DNA from: Nocardioides lianchengensis
GTDB lineage: Bacteria > Actinomycetota > Actinomycetes > Propionibacteriales > Nocardioidaceae
Direction: 5' to 3'
DNA: 64,000 nt
Assembly: GCF_900101465.1 (NCBI RefSeq)
Contig: NZ_FMZM01000007.1
Location: forward strand, 195,943 to 259,942
How positions within the stretch are numbered: position 1 is the stretch's first letter; every line of letters starts with the position of its first letter. The translations under genes and the position numbers were made by a program. The notes below the pieces were generated by a model. That model saw nothing but the letters and a program-made list of their open reading frames with translations. It did not search any database and had not been told where the DNA came from. This document shows positions 25,530-33,910 of this stretch, one piece after another.

Positions 25530-25603
25530 GGCGGGGTAGCTCAGGTGGTTAGAGCACACGGCTCATAATCGTGGTGTCGCGGGTTCGAGTCCCGCCCCCG
25601 CTA
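25530..25603 (+). tRNA. tRNA-Met (CAT anticodon, elongator)
   Basis: 74 nt: acceptor GGCGGGG/CCCCGCT, D-arm TAGCTCAGGTGGTTAGAGC, anticodon loop CTCATAA, T-arm GCGGG-TTCGAGT-CCCGC, discriminator A. The closed first pair of the acceptor (G1·U72) and the sequence around it fit elongator rather than initiator tRNA. No CCA is encoded. Confidence 0.96.
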
Positions 25604-25650
25604 CTCACCACCGAGCAGCACCGCACCACCCTCGACCCCAAGGACTTCCC

Positions 25651-25821
25651 GTGGCCAGCAAGAGCTCCGACGTTCGCCCCAAGATCACTCTCGCGTGCGT
25701 TGAGTGCAAGGAGCGCAACTACATCACCAAGAAGAACCGCCGCAACGACCCCGATCGTCTCGAGCTGGCGAAGTTCTGCCCGCGGTGCCGCAAGCACCAG
25801 GCGCACCGCGAGACCCGCTGA
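25651..25821 (+). CDS. rpmG: 50S ribosomal protein L33
   Basis: 56 residues from a GTG with AAGGA upstream: starts [20 protein letters not shown] and ends [11 protein letters not shown]. It carries the two CxxC pairs of the zinc-binding (C+) form (CVECKERNY and CPRCRKH), so it is the zinc-dependent paralogue type. It lies directly after tRNA-Thr and tRNA-Met and before hadAB, the same order as in mycobacteria. A strong hairpin follows. Confidence 0.97.
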   Translation: MASKSSDVRPKITLACVECKERNYITKKNRRNDPDRLELAKFCPRCRKHQAHRETR

Positions 25822-25843
25822 CCCGTCAGCGTCTCCGCTTCCC

Positions 25844-25880
25844 CGACGACCCGTCCGAGCCTGGCTCGGGCGGGTCGTCG
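25844..25880 (+). terminator. Terminator hairpin after rpmG
   Basis: A 17-bp stem (25844–25860 with 25864–25880, one G·T wobble, 3-nt loop CTG) lies 22 nt past the rpmG stop. It separates the tRNA/rpmG unit from hadA, which has its own -10-like TAGGCT at 25899. Confidence 0.85.
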
Positions 25881-25911
25881 GCGTTCCCGCCCCGTCGATA
25901 GGCTGACCGGC

Positions 25912-26313
25912 ATGCCAGTCGATGCCTCGCTCGTCGGACGGGTCTTCCCGCCGACCGCCCCGCTCACCGTCTCCGAGGAGCGGGTCCGCGCCTTCGCCGC
26001 GGCCACCGGCTCCTCGTACGACGGGGGCCCGGCGCCGGCCACCTTCCCGATCGTGCTGGCCTTCGACGCGATGAACGCCTTCCTCGAGGCCGAGGCCATC
26101 GACCTGTTCCGCATCGTCCACGGCGAGCAGCGGTTCGCCTACGAGCGGCCGGTCGTCCCCGGCGACGTGCTGACCGCGACGCTCACCGTCGCGTCGCTGC
26201 GCCAGATCGCCGGCAACGACATCATCGGCACCACCTCCGAGGTCACCGACGCCGACGGCACCCTGGTCTGCGCGACCAGCGCGACCCTGGTCCACCGGGG
26301 GGCCGCGGCATGA
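25912..26313 (+). CDS. hadA: MaoC-like N-terminal hot-dog dehydratase subunit (HadA-like)
   Basis: 133 residues of the FAS1-like/MaoC N-terminal hot-dog family: VDASLVGRVFPPTAPLTVSE, then YDGGPAPATFPIVLAFDA and IVHGEQRFAYERPVVPGDVL, ending SATLVHRG. In mycobacteria HadA pairs with HadB as the (3R)-hydroxyacyl-ACP dehydratase of FAS-II; HadA is the substrate-holding, non-catalytic subunit. The start has -10-like TAGGCT seven bases upstream (leaderless candidate) and overlaps hadB by four bases at its end. In a non-mycolate organism its substrate is open. Confidence 0.85.
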   Translation: MPVDASLVGRVFPPTAPLTVSEERVRAFAAATGSSYDGGPAPATFPIVLAFDAMNAFLEAEAIDLFRIVHGEQRFAYERPVVPGDVLTATLTVASLRQIAGNDIIGTTSEVTDADGTLVCATSATLVHRGAAA

Positions 26314-26693
26314 CGCTCGACACCCAGACCTACGCCGTCACCCGCGCCGACCTCGTGGCGTACGCCGAGGCCAGCGGCGACCACAACCCGATCCACCAGG
26401 ACGAGGACGTCGCCCGCAGCGTCGGCCTGCCCGGCGTGATCGCTCACGGCATGTACACGATGGCGCTGGCCGCCCGCGCGGTCGCGACCTGGTTCCCGGG
26501 TGCCGAGGTGGTCAGCCTCGGCTGCAAGTTCACCAGCCCGGTCGTGGTGCCTGCCGAGGGCGCCGTCGACGTCGTCGTCGCGGGCGAGGTGAAGAGCAGC
26601 GAGGACGGGCTCACCACCGTGGCCCTCACCGTCACGAGCGCCGGCCAGAAGGTCCTCGGCATGCCCAAGGCGGTCGTGCGCGCCGATGGCTGA
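26310..26693 (+). CDS. hadB: MaoC-family (R)-hydratase/dehydratase subunit (HadB-like)
   Basis: 127 residues with the catalytic hydratase-2 motif: YAEASGDHNPIHQDEDVARS (Asp and His dyad) followed by GLPGVIAHGMYTMALAAR. It is coupled to hadA by ATGA and to murB by an 8-bp overlap. It probably forms a heterodimer with HadA that dehydrates (3R)-hydroxyacyl thioesters. The third mycobacterial subunit gene, hadC, is absent here. Confidence 0.88.
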   Translation: MTLDTQTYAVTRADLVAYAEASGDHNPIHQDEDVARSVGLPGVIAHGMYTMALAARAVATWFPGAEVVSLGCKFTSPVVVPAEGAVDVVVAGEVKSSEDGLTTVALTVTSAGQKVLGMPKAVVRADG

Positions 26694-27714
26694 ACTGCTC
26701 GCCGACCACACCACGCTGCGCGTCGGGGGAGCGGCCGGCAGCTACGTCCGGGCCACCACCGAGGACGAGCTCACCGAGGCCGTCACGGCCGCGGAGATGG
26801 CCGGCGAGCCGGTGCTGGTGCTCGGGGGCGGCAGCAACCTCCTGGTCGCCGACGAGGGCTTCCCCGGCACCGTGGTGGAGGTCGCGACCACCGGGCTCGA
26901 GCTCGACGTCGAGGACGACGACCCGACCTGCGGCGGGGTGCTCGCGACGGTCGCCGCCGGCGAGACCTGGGACGACCTGGTGGCGCTCGCCGTCGAACGC
27001 GGCTGGGTGGGCGTGGAGGCCCTCTCCGGCATCCCCGGGTCGGTCGGCGCCACCCCGATCCAGAACGTCGGCGCCTACGGCCAGGAGGTCGCCCAGACCA
27101 TCGCCTCCGTGCGGGTCTGGGACCGCCGCCTGCGGGGCGTGCGCACCTTCGCGGCCGCCGACTGCGGCTTCGGCTACCGGTACAGCCGGTTCAAGGCCGA
27201 CCCCGGCCGGCACGTCGTCCTGAGCGTCACCTTCCAGCTCCGCCAGGGCAGCCTCGGCGCACCCGTCGCGTACGCCGAGCTCGCCCGGACCCTCGGCGTC
27301 GAGGTCGGTGCCCGGGCGCCGCTGGCCGACGTCCGCGCGGCGGTCCTCGGCCTGCGCCGGGGCAAGGGCATGGTGCTCGACCCGGCGGACCACGACACCT
27401 GGAGCGCGGGCTCCTTCTTCACCAACCCGGTCGTCGCGGCGGGCGCCGTACCCGAGGGGGCGCCGGCGTGGCCCCAGCCCGACGGGTCGGTGAAGACCAG
27501 CGCCGCCTGGCTGATCGACCACGCCGGCTTCGCCAAGGGGTACGGCGAGGGCCCGGCCCGGCTCTCCACCAAGCACCCGCTGGCCCTGACCAACCGCGGC
27601 TCGGCGAGCGCCGACGACCTGCTCGCCCTGGCCCGCGAGGTCCGCGACGGGGTCGAGGCGCGGTTCGGCATCCGGCTCGTCAACGAGCCGGTGCTGGTCG
27701 GCTGCGTGCTCTAG
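26686..27714 (+). CDS. murB: UDP-N-acetylenolpyruvoylglucosamine reductase
   Basis: 342 residues. MurB reduces UDP-GlcNAc-enolpyruvate to UDP-MurNAc with NADPH and FAD in peptidoglycan synthesis. Segments: DHTTLRVGGAAGSYVRATTE, VLVLGGGSNLLVADEGFPGT, ALSGIPGSVGATPIQNVGAY, FGYRYSRFK, and the active-site Ser in WSAGSFFTNPVV with AAWLIDHAGFAKGY; C-terminal VNEPVLVG. It is a type I MurB. It overlaps hadB by 8 bp and ends 8 bp before the end of the convergent DUF4190 gene. Confidence 0.96.
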   Translation: MAELLADHTTLRVGGAAGSYVRATTEDELTEAVTAAEMAGEPVLVLGGGSNLLVADEGFPGTVVEVATTGLELDVEDDDPTCGGVLATVAAGETWDDLVALAVERGWVGVEALSGIPGSVGATPIQNVGAYGQEVAQTIASVRVWDRRLRGVRTFAAADCGFGYRYSRFKADPGRHVVLSVTFQLRQGSLGAPVAYAELARTLGVEVGARAPLADVRAAVLGLRRGKGMVLDPADHDTWSAGSFFTNPVVAAGAVPEGAPAWPQPDGSVKTSAAWLIDHAGFAKGYGEGPARLSTKHPLALTNRGSASADDLLALAREVRDGVEARFGIRLVNEPVLVGCVL

Positions 27715-27722
27715 CCGGAGCT

Positions 27723-28187
27723 CTAGGTCCCGGAGTAGTCGGTCGAGTAGTCCGGCGATGAGTCGACGGCGAGCACCAGCACCACGAACGCGATGATCGC
27801 CAGGATCGCCAGCACGAGCAGCACCGTCGTGACGATCCCGAGGATCATGCCGGTGTTGGCCTCGCTCTCGCCGCGGTAGGCCCCGCCGCTCGCGGCGATC
27901 TCACGCTTGACCTTCGCGCCCATCGACCAGGCGAACGGCCCGAGGACGACCAGGACGCCGCACAGGAACGTGCCGGCGAGGCCGACGATGCCGAGGATCA
28001 GCGCGGTGTTGGCCTGCGGGTGGACCGGCGCCGCCATCGGCGGGGTGTAGCCGTAGGCGTAGCCGGGCTGCTGCTGGCTGTACTGGGGCCACTGCGGCTG
28101 GCCGGGCTGGCCGGGCTGCTGCGGGGCGGGCTCGTCGGGACGGCGCTGGTACCCGGGGTGGTCGGGGTGCTCGGGACCGATGGTCAT
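27723..28187 (-). CDS. DUF4190-type membrane protein with Pro/Gln-rich head
   Basis: 154 residues. The first ~55 residues are rich in Pro, Gln and Tyr (for example QQPGYAYGYTPPMAAPVHPQ). Next come ANTALILGIVGLAGTFLCGV and ANTGMILGIVTTVLLVLAIL, two hydrophobic stretches each led by 'AN(T)xxILGI', with a charged link KVKREIAASGGAYRGESE. This double motif is DUF4190-like. Function unknown; small membrane proteins of this type are common in actinobacteria. Its ATG shares four bases with the add stop. Confidence 0.8.
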   Translation of the reverse strand: MTIGPEHPDHPGYQRRPDEPAPQQPGQPGQPQWPQYSQQQPGYAYGYTPPMAAPVHPQANTALILGIVGLAGTFLCGVLVVLGPFAWSMGAKVKREIAASGGAYRGESEANTGMILGIVTTVLLVLAILAIIAFVVLVLAVDSSPDYSTDYSGT

Positions 28188-29215
28188 GGGGACATCGTGC
28201 CCGAGGGAGCGGCGACCCAGGCATCGATCTCGCGGAGCACGCCGGCGCGGACGTCGTCGGGGGCCCGCGAGGCCCGCACCGACATCCGGGCCAGTTCGGC
28301 CAGGGTCGTATCGGAGAGGTCGTGCGCGGCCCGCATGGTGGCGTACTGGCCGGCCAGCCGGGAGCCGAACAGCAGCGGGTCGTCGGCGCCGAGCGCGACC
28401 GTGGCCCCGGCGGCCAGCAGGGTAGGCAGCGGCACCGAGGTCAGGTCGGAGTAGACGCCCAGCGCGACGTTGGAGACCGGGCAGACCTCGAGCGCCACGC
28501 CGGCCGCGACGATCCGGTCGAGGAGCGCCGGGTCCTCGGCCGAGCGGACGCCGTGGCCGAGCCGGTCGGCGTGCAGGGTGTCCAGGCAGGTGCTGACGTG
28601 CTCGGGGCCGCGCAGCTCGCCGCCGTGCGGCACCAGGGCCAGCCCGGCCCGCTCGGCGATCGCGAAGGCGCCCGCGAAGTCGGCCGTGGTGCCCCGGCGC
28701 TCGTCGTTGGACAGCCCGAAGCCCACCACGCCCCGCCCGGCGTACTGGACGGCGAGCCGGGCGAGGGTGCGGGCGTCGAGCGGGTGCCGGGTGCGGTTGG
28801 CGGCGATCACGACCGCCATCCCGAGCCCGGTCGTCGCCGACGCCTCCCGGACGGCGTCGAGCACCAGGTCGGTGAAGGCGGTGATCCCGCCGAAGCGGGC
28901 GCCGTACCCGCTCGGGTCGACCTGGATCTCCAGCCACCGCCCGCCGTCGCGCACGTCGTCCTCGGCGGCCTCGAGCACCAGCCGTCGTACGTCGTCCTCG
29001 GTGCGCAGCACTGAGCGCGCGACGTCGTAGAGCCGCTGGAAGCGGAACCAGCCCTTCTCGTCGGCCGCCGAGAGGGTCGGCGGCCACTCGGACACCAGCT
29101 GGTCGGGCAGCGAGATGCCGTCCCGCTCGGCGAGCTCGAGCAGGGTCTGGTGCCGCATCGACCCCGTGAAGTGCAGGTGCAGGTGCGCCTTGGGCAGTGC
29201 GTGCAGGTCCCTCAC
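28184..29215 (-). CDS. add: Adenosine deaminase
   Basis: 343 residues. Zinc and catalytic motifs: PKAHLHLHFTGSMRHQTLLE (HxH), LALVPHGGELRGPEHV (His and Glu, variant of HAGE), DRLGHGVRSAEDPALLD (His) and VALGADDPLLFGSRLAGQY (Asp pair). The 'HLHLHFTGSM' start and GWFRFQRLYDVARSVL match the actinobacterial form I know from Streptomyces. It converts adenosine to inosine in purine salvage. A role with aminodeoxyfutalosine, as for some homologues, cannot be excluded. The GTG start follows the aspC stop without a gap. Confidence 0.93.
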   Translation of the reverse strand: MRDLHALPKAHLHLHFTGSMRHQTLLELAERDGISLPDQLVSEWPPTLSAADEKGWFRFQRLYDVARSVLRTEDDVRRLVLEAAEDDVRDGGRWLEIQVDPSGYGARFGGITAFTDLVLDAVREASATTGLGMAVVIAANRTRHPLDARTLARLAVQYAGRGVVGFGLSNDERRGTTADFAGAFAIAERAGLALVPHGGELRGPEHVSTCLDTLHADRLGHGVRSAEDPALLDRIVAAGVALEVCPVSNVALGVYSDLTSVPLPTLLAAGATVALGADDPLLFGSRLAGQYATMRAAHDLSDTTLAELARMSVRASRAPDDVRAGVLREIDAWVAAPSGTMSP

Positions 29216-30430
29216 TCAGCCGAAGAGCTTCTGCAGCCGGGTGATCCCCTCGACGATGTCGTCGTCCCCGAGGGCGTAGGACAGTCGCAGGTAGCCCGGC
29301 GACCCGAACGCCTCGCCCGGCACGATCGCCACCTCGGCCTCGTCGAGGATGTACTCGGACAGCTCGGCGGAGGTCTCGATCACGCGGCCGCCGTACTCCT
29401 TGCCGAGCAGGCCCTTGACCGACGGGTAGGCGTAGAACGCGCCGCCGGGCAGCGGGCAGACGACGCCGTCGATCTCGTTGAGCATCGACACGATCGTGCG
29501 CCGGCGCCGGTCGAAGGCGACCTTCATCTCGTCGACCGCGGACAGGTCGCCCTCGAGCGCGGCGATGGCGGCGCGCTGGGAGACGTTGGCGACGTTGGAC
29601 GTGGCGTGCGACTGCAGGTTGGTGGCGGCCTTGACGATGTCCTTCGGGCCGATGACCCAGCCGACCCGCCAGCCGGTCATCGCGTAGGTCTTGGCGACGC
29701 CGTTGACGATCACGGTGTGGTCGGCCAGCTCGGGGCAGAGCACCGGCAGCGAGCCGGTCTCGATGCCGTCGTAGACGAGGTGCTCGTAGATCTCGTCGGT
29801 CAGCACCCACAGCTGGTGCTCCTCGACCCAGGCGCCGATGGCCCGGATCTCGTCGGCGGTGTAGACCGCGCCGGTCGGGTTCGACGGCGAGACGAACAGC
29901 AGCACCTTGGTCTTCTCGGTGCGCGCGGCCTCGAGCTGCTCGACGGTGACCTTGTAGTCCTGGGTCTCGTCGGCCAGCACCTCGACCGGGACGCCGCCGG
30001 CCAGCGCGATCGACTCGGGGTAGGTGGTCCAGTACGGCGCGGGCACGATCACCTCGTCGCCCGGGTCGAGCATCGCGGCGAAGGCGCCGTAGATGGCCTG
30101 CTTGCCGCCGTTCGTGACCAGCACCTGGGCCGGCTCGATCACGAGGCCGCTGTCACGGCGGGTCTTCTCGACGATGGCCTTCTTCAGCTCGGGCAGCCCG
30201 CCGGCCGGGGTGTAGCGGTGGTTCTTGGCGTCGCGGGCCGCCTCGACGGCCGCCTCGACGATGTAGCCGGGCGTCGGGAAGTCGGGCTCGCCGGCGCCGA
30301 ACCCGACGACCGGGCGGCCCTCCGCCTTCAGCGCCTTGGCCTTGGCATCCACCTTGAGCGTCGCGGACTCGGCGATGGCGCCGATCCGCTGGGACACGCG
30401 ACGGTCACGAGGGCTTCCGGGAGAGGTCAT
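29216..30430 (-). CDS. aspC: Aspartate aminotransferase family (class I, PLP)
   Basis: 404 residues. PLP-enzyme segments: [76 protein letters not shown] (Schiff-base Lys) and [19 protein letters not shown] (carboxylate-binding Arg). It transfers amino groups between aspartate or glutamate and 2-oxo acids. The ATG at 30430 is chosen because TACGAT, an excellent -10, lies seven bases upstream, giving a leaderless message; an ATG at 30439 would fall inside that -10. It heads aspC–add–DUF4190. Confidence 0.93.
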   Translation of the reverse strand: MTSPGSPRDRRVSQRIGAIAESATLKVDAKAKALKAEGRPVVGFGAGEPDFPTPGYIVEAAVEAARDAKNHRYTPAGGLPELKKAIVEKTRRDSGLVIEPAQVLVTNGGKQAIYGAFAAMLDPGDEVIVPAPYWTTYPESIALAGGVPVEVLADETQDYKVTVEQLEAARTEKTKVLLFVSPSNPTGAVYTADEIRAIGAWVEEHQLWVLTDEIYEHLVYDGIETGSLPVLCPELADHTVIVNGVAKTYAMTGWRVGWVIGPKDIVKAATNLQSHATSNVANVSQRAAIAALEGDLSAVDEMKVAFDRRRRTIVSMLNEIDGVVCPLPGGAFYAYPSVKGLLGKEYGGRVIETSAELSEYILDEAEVAIVPGEAFGSPGYLRLSYALGDDDIVEGITRLQKLFG

Positions 30431-30456
30431 GGCGCCCATCGTAGAGGCCGCCCTCG

Positions 30457-31125
30457 TCACCGACGCATCACCTTTCGCGCCAGGCCGTTGCCGGCGAACT
30501 GGGCGATCTGGACGAGCGCCACGATGATCAGCACGGTCGTCCAGGTGACCACCGTGTCGAACTGCCGCCAGCCGTACTGGAGGGCGAAGGCGCCCAGTCC
30601 GCCGGCCCCGATCGCCCCGGCGATCGCGGACATGTCGATGATCGCGACCACGACGAAGGTGTAGCCCAGGATGAGCGGGCCGAGCGCCTCGGGCAGCAGC
30701 ACGGTGAGCACGATCCGCAGCCGCCCGGCCCCCATCGAGCGGGCAGCCTCGATCACGCCGGGGTCGACGCTGACCAGGTTCTGCTCGACGATCCGGCTGA
30801 TGCCGAACGTCGCGGCCAGGGTCATCGCGAAGATGATCGCCTTCTCGCCGATGCCCGTGCCGACCACGACGCGGGCGAAGGGCTGCACGGCGCCGATGAA
30901 GATGACGAACGGGATCGGCCGGAAGAAGTTGACCAGCAGGTTCAGCACCACGAAGACCGGCCGGTTGGCCAGCAGCCCGCCGCGCCGGGTCGTCGAGAGC
31001 GCCAGCCCCAGCGCCAGGCCGAGCAGGCCGCCGACCAGCAGCGTCAGTCCGACGATGTAGAGGGTGGTGAAGAACTCCTCGCGGAGCAGGTCGGTGAGGT
31101 CGAGGAGACGGGTGTCGTCGAACAT
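30457..31125 (-). CDS. metI: Methionine ABC transporter permease
   Basis: 222 residues, five predicted membrane segments. The N-terminal [20 protein letters not shown], central [18 protein letters not shown] and the coupling EAA loop [20 protein letters not shown] are those of MetI. It forms the membrane channel of the methionine (D- or L-) importer with MetN and MetQ. Its ATG overlaps the metN stop by one base. Confidence 0.95.
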   Translation of the reverse strand: MFDDTRLLDLTDLLREEFFTTLYIVGLTLLVGGLLGLALGLALSTTRRGGLLANRPVFVVLNLLVNFFRPIPFVIFIGAVQPFARVVVGTGIGEKAIIFAMTLAATFGISRIVEQNLVSVDPGVIEAARSMGAGRLRIVLTVLLPEALGPLILGYTFVVVAIIDMSAIAGAIGAGGLGAFALQYGWRQFDTVVTWTTVLIIVALVQIAQFAGNGLARKVMRR

Positions 31126-32156
31126 CAGGCCGCCACCTCCCGCACGTCGACCAGGGCCCGTACGGCGCCCAGCGCCGCCTCGACCTGCGTCGGGTCGCCG
31201 GTCAGCGACAGCGTGAGGTTGCCGAAGGTCTCGCCCTGGATGTCCTCGATGCCGCCGTAGACGAGCTCGAACGCCACGTCGCGGGAGATCAGCTCGGCGA
31301 ACACCTGAGACTGGCGGACGGCGGGGTCGCGGAAGGCGAGCGTCACGAACCGGCCGTCGTGCCGCTCCCGCAGCACCTGCAGGGCCCGCTCGGGCGGCTG
31401 GTCGGCGACGAGGGTGGAGACGAAGCGGCGGGTCGCGGGGTGCTGCGGACGGGAGAAGAGGTCGAAGACCGGTCCCTGCTCGATGACCTTGCCGTCCTCC
31501 ATCACCGCGACCTTGTCGGCGATCGTCTTGATCACCTCCATCTCGTGGGTGATCAGCACGATGGTGATGCCGAGCTCGGTGTTGACCTGCTTCAGCAGGG
31601 CCAGCACCTCCTGGGTGGTCTCCGGGTCGAGGGCGCTGGTCGCCTCGTCGGCCAGCAGCAGCTTCGGCGAGGTGGCCAGTGCGCGGGCGATGCCGACCCG
31701 CTGCTTCTGGCCGCCGGAGAGCTGGTCGGGGTAGGCGAGCGCCTTGTCGGCGAGACCGACGAAGTGCAGCAGCTCGGAGATCCGCTTGCGGTGCTCCGAC
31801 TTCGGGACGCCGGCGACCTGGAGCGGGAAGGCGATGTTGCCGTAGACGGTGCGCGAGTTCATCAGGTTGAACTGCTGGAAGATCATGCCGATGTCGCGGC
31901 GGACCCGCTGCAGGCTGCGCTCGCCCAGCCCGACGATCTCGGTGCCGTCGACCCGGATCGAGCCCGACGTCGCGGGCTCGAGCGCGTTCACCAGCCGCAC
32001 GAGCGTCGACTTGCCGGCGCCGGAGTAGCCGACGATGCCGAAGATCTCACCCGCCTCGACGTCGAGGTCGACGCCGTCGACGGCGACCGTCGGCGAGCCT
32101 CCTCGGGAGCGGGCGGGGAACTCTTTGCGGACGTCGCGGATCTCGACGAGGGGCAT
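31125..32156 (-). CDS. metN: Methionine ABC transporter ATP-binding protein
   Basis: 343 residues. Walker [11 protein letters not shown]-loop [15 protein letters not shown], signature [15 protein letters not shown], Walker [15 protein letters not shown]-loop [10 protein letters not shown]. The last ~75 residues ([20 protein letters not shown] onward) form the NIL regulatory domain that binds methionine and inhibits transport. The ATG at 32156 opens with [17 protein letters not shown]. It is separated from metQ by a 40-nt hairpin element. Confidence 0.96.
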   Translation of the reverse strand: MPLVEIRDVRKEFPARSRGGSPTVAVDGVDLDVEAGEIFGIVGYSGAGKSTLVRLVNALEPATSGSIRVDGTEIVGLGERSLQRVRRDIGMIFQQFNLMNSRTVYGNIAFPLQVAGVPKSEHRKRISELLHFVGLADKALAYPDQLSGGQKQRVGIARALATSPKLLLADEATSALDPETTQEVLALLKQVNTELGITIVLITHEMEVIKTIADKVAVMEDGKVIEQGPVFDLFSRPQHPATRRFVSTLVADQPPERALQVLRERHDGRFVTLAFRDPAVRQSQVFAELISRDVAFELVYGGIEDIQGETFGNLTLSLTGDPTQVEAALGAVRALVDVREVAA

Positions 32157-32197
32157 GCTGCGGGTCCTTCGGGTGGGGCGGTGGATGGTCCGGGAGC

Positions 32198-32237
32198 GGT
32201 ACGACGGGGGCAGGGTGCGCCCCACCCCCGTCGTACC
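32198..32237 (-). terminator. Intercistronic hairpin between metQ and metN
   Basis: A perfect 13-bp inverted repeat (32198–32210 with 32225–32237) with a 14-nt loop lies 21 nt past the metQ stop, inside the presumed metQNI operon. Such hairpins often attenuate or protect upstream mRNA so that the binding protein is made in excess of the transporter. Confidence 0.7.
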
Positions 32238-32258
32238 CGGTGTCCTGCGGTCAGCGCA

Positions 32259-33170
32259 TCACTGCTGGGCGCGGGTGTCCTCCTCGACCTGCGCCAGCGA
32301 CTCCTCGAGGTCGGCGACGGGGGTCTTCAGCAGCACGGCCGTGTTGCCGGAGGCCTCCTGCACGCCCGCCTGGACCTTCTCGTTGGTCTGGTAGATCTCG
32401 ACCAGCTTGCGGTAGGTCTCGTTGTCCTGGTCCTCCGCGCGGGCGGCGAAGATGTTGACGTAGGGCAGCGCGTTCGGGTCCTCGGGGTCGTCCTGGGCGA
32501 TGGCGTCCTCGAACGTCAGGCCGGCGTCCTCGACGAAGTCGTTGTTGATGATCGCCGCGGCGACGTCCGGCAGCGAGGTCGGCGTGAGGTTGGCGTCGAG
32601 GGCGGTGACCTTGACGCGCGAGGCTTCCTCGTCGATCTCGTCGAGGGTGGAGTAGATCGAGCCGCCACCCTCGAGGGTGATCAGGCCGGCCGACTGCAGC
32701 ACGAGCAGGCCGCGGGCCAGGTTGCTGTCGTCGTTGGGCACGGCGACGGTCGAGCCGTCCGGGATGTCCTCGACGGAGTCGAACTGGGTCGAGTAGAGCG
32801 CCAGTGGGTAGATCGCGGTCGCGCCGATCGGCACCAGGTCCTCGTCGGCGTCGACGTTGTAGCCGGCCAGGTAGACGATGTGCTGGAACTGGTTGAGGTC
32901 GAGGTCGCCCTCGCTCAGCGCGGGGTTGGGCTGGGTGTAGTCGGCGAAGTTCTTCAGCTCGACCGTGATGCCCTCGTCGGCCGCGGCGTCGACGTAGGTG
33001 TCCCAGTACGGCTCGCTGGCGTCGACGACGCCGATCACGACGGTGTCCTCGTCGTCACCGCCCCGGAGGGCGAAGAACGCGACGGCCGCGACGACCGCGA
33101 GGACGACGACCCCGACGACGACGTAGAGGCCGGTGCGCGAGCGGGGTGCTTCGACGAGCTGGTCAGACAT
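32259..33170 (-). CDS. metQ: Methionine-binding protein MetQ (membrane-anchored, no lipobox)
   Basis: 303 residues of the NlpA/MetQ family: VVIGVVDASEPYWDTYVDAA, ELKNFADYTQPNPALSEGDL, DLNQFQHIVYLAGYN, GSTVAVPNDDSNLARGLLVL and VAAAIINNDFVEDAGL are typical of the ligand-binding lobes. Unusually there is no Cys near the N-terminus; residues about 14–36 (GLYVVVGVVVLAVVAAVAFF) form an uncleaved-looking transmembrane anchor preceded by basic residues. It feeds methionine or a related ligand to MetNI. It is first in the operon and has a structured leader. Confidence 0.92.
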   Translation of the reverse strand: MSDQLVEAPRSRTGLYVVVGVVVLAVVAAVAFFALRGGDDEDTVVIGVVDASEPYWDTYVDAAADEGITVELKNFADYTQPNPALSEGDLDLNQFQHIVYLAGYNVDADEDLVPIGATAIYPLALYSTQFDSVEDIPDGSTVAVPNDDSNLARGLLVLQSAGLITLEGGGSIYSTLDEIDEEASRVKVTALDANLTPTSLPDVAAAIINNDFVEDAGLTFEDAIAQDDPEDPNALPYVNIFAARAEDQDNETYRKLVEIYQTNEKVQAGVQEASGNTAVLLKTPVADLEESLAQVEEDTRAQQ

Positions 33171-33187
33171 GGTGGATCCTTTCCGTT

Positions 33188-33285
33188 CCGGCTGGTGGCC
33201 GGATGACTCACGTGCGGGCGGTGGCCCGCGTCGTGAGAGATTAGTACCTAAAGTCGATCAACTAACAATTGATTCGACAGGAGGG
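33188..33285 (-). promoter_or_regulatory. metQ: Promoter and structured 5' leader of metQNI
   Basis: An AT-rich island (33240–33285) carries promoter-like TTGTTA and TACTAA (16-nt spacer) on the minus strand and an imperfect inverted repeat of GTCGA..TCAA. The leader then has two hairpins: 33207–33237 (6-bp CTCACG/CGTGAG closing a GCGGGC/GCCCGC stem) and 33188–33202 (CCGGC/GCCGG). The ATG of metQ is at 33170. Sulfur-dependent control by a repressor or an RNA structure is likely; I do not recognise a canonical SAM riboswitch core. Confidence 0.5.
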
Positions 33286-33432
33286 GCCGGACGGTCGGTC
33301 CGGTGCACCCGCCCCAACGGCGGGCCACCCGACGGGATTCCCGGGTGGTTTGGACTGTGTCGAGGTCCACCCCGTAGACTTCCGTGCTGGTGGATTTCCC
33401 ACATGCTTCGGCGTGCCCGGAAAGCCCATCGG

Positions 33433-33505
33433 AGGGCACTAGCTCAACTGGCAGAGCATCGGTCTCCAAAACCGAAGGTTGGGGGTTCAAGTCCCTCGTG
33501 CCCTG
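33433..33505 (+). tRNA. tRNA-Trp (CCA anticodon)
   Basis: 73 nt: acceptor AGGGCAC/GTGCCCT, D-arm TAGCTCAACTGGCAGAGC, anticodon stem TCGGT/ACCGA around CTCCAAA (CCA), T-arm GGGGG-TTCAAGT-CCCTC, discriminator G. No CCA encoded. TTGGAC (33350–33355) and TAGACT (33375–33380) may form its promoter, with a long 19-nt spacer. It precedes secE, as is usual in actinobacteria. Confidence 0.97.
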
Positions 33506-33558
33506 CAGGACAACTGGTCAACCGGCCGGACGGAAACGAACGAGGAGAGGTGGCGTCG

Positions 33559-33819
33559 GTGTCGGACAGCACGCCGGACAGCAAGGCGGTCCGCGGTCCA
33601 CGCGACAGCAAGGCCGACAAGCGCACCAGCCTCCCCACGTTCTACCGACAGGTCGTCGCGGAGCTCCGCAAGGTCGTGTACCCGACCCAGGAACAGCTGG
33701 TCACGTACTTCTTCGTGGTCATGGTGTTCGTGGTCGTGATGATCGCGCTGGTCTCGGTGCTCGACCTGGCCTTCGGAAAGCTCGTGTTCTCGATCTTCAC
33801 GGGGCCCGGCCAGACGTGA
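33559..33819 (+). CDS. secE: Preprotein translocase subunit SecE
   Basis: 86 residues, one C-terminal membrane segment ([20 protein letters not shown]) preceded by the conserved [20 protein letters not shown]. SecE clamps SecY in the export channel. Two in-frame GTGs are possible: 33559 (GGAGAGG eight bases upstream, preferred) and 33550. It is 54 nt after tRNA-Trp and 92 nt before nusG. Confidence 0.96.
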   Translation: MSDSTPDSKAVRGPRDSKADKRTSLPTFYRQVVAELRKVVYPTQEQLVTYFFVVMVFVVVMIALVSVLDLAFGKLVFSIFTGPGQT

Positions 33820-33910
33820 TCGAGCCGCCCGCGGGCTGACCGCGGGCCTCGGTCCACCGGTACCGGCGACCTGCCGGACCGACGAGCACAGCGAAGTGAT
33901 GGAGCAGCAC

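Noticed and set aside
33240..33290. AT-rich patch before metQ as a sign of horizontally acquired DNA.
   Set aside because: It is under 60 nt, contains promoter-like hexamers and a palindrome, and both flanks have normal composition, so it is better read as a control region.
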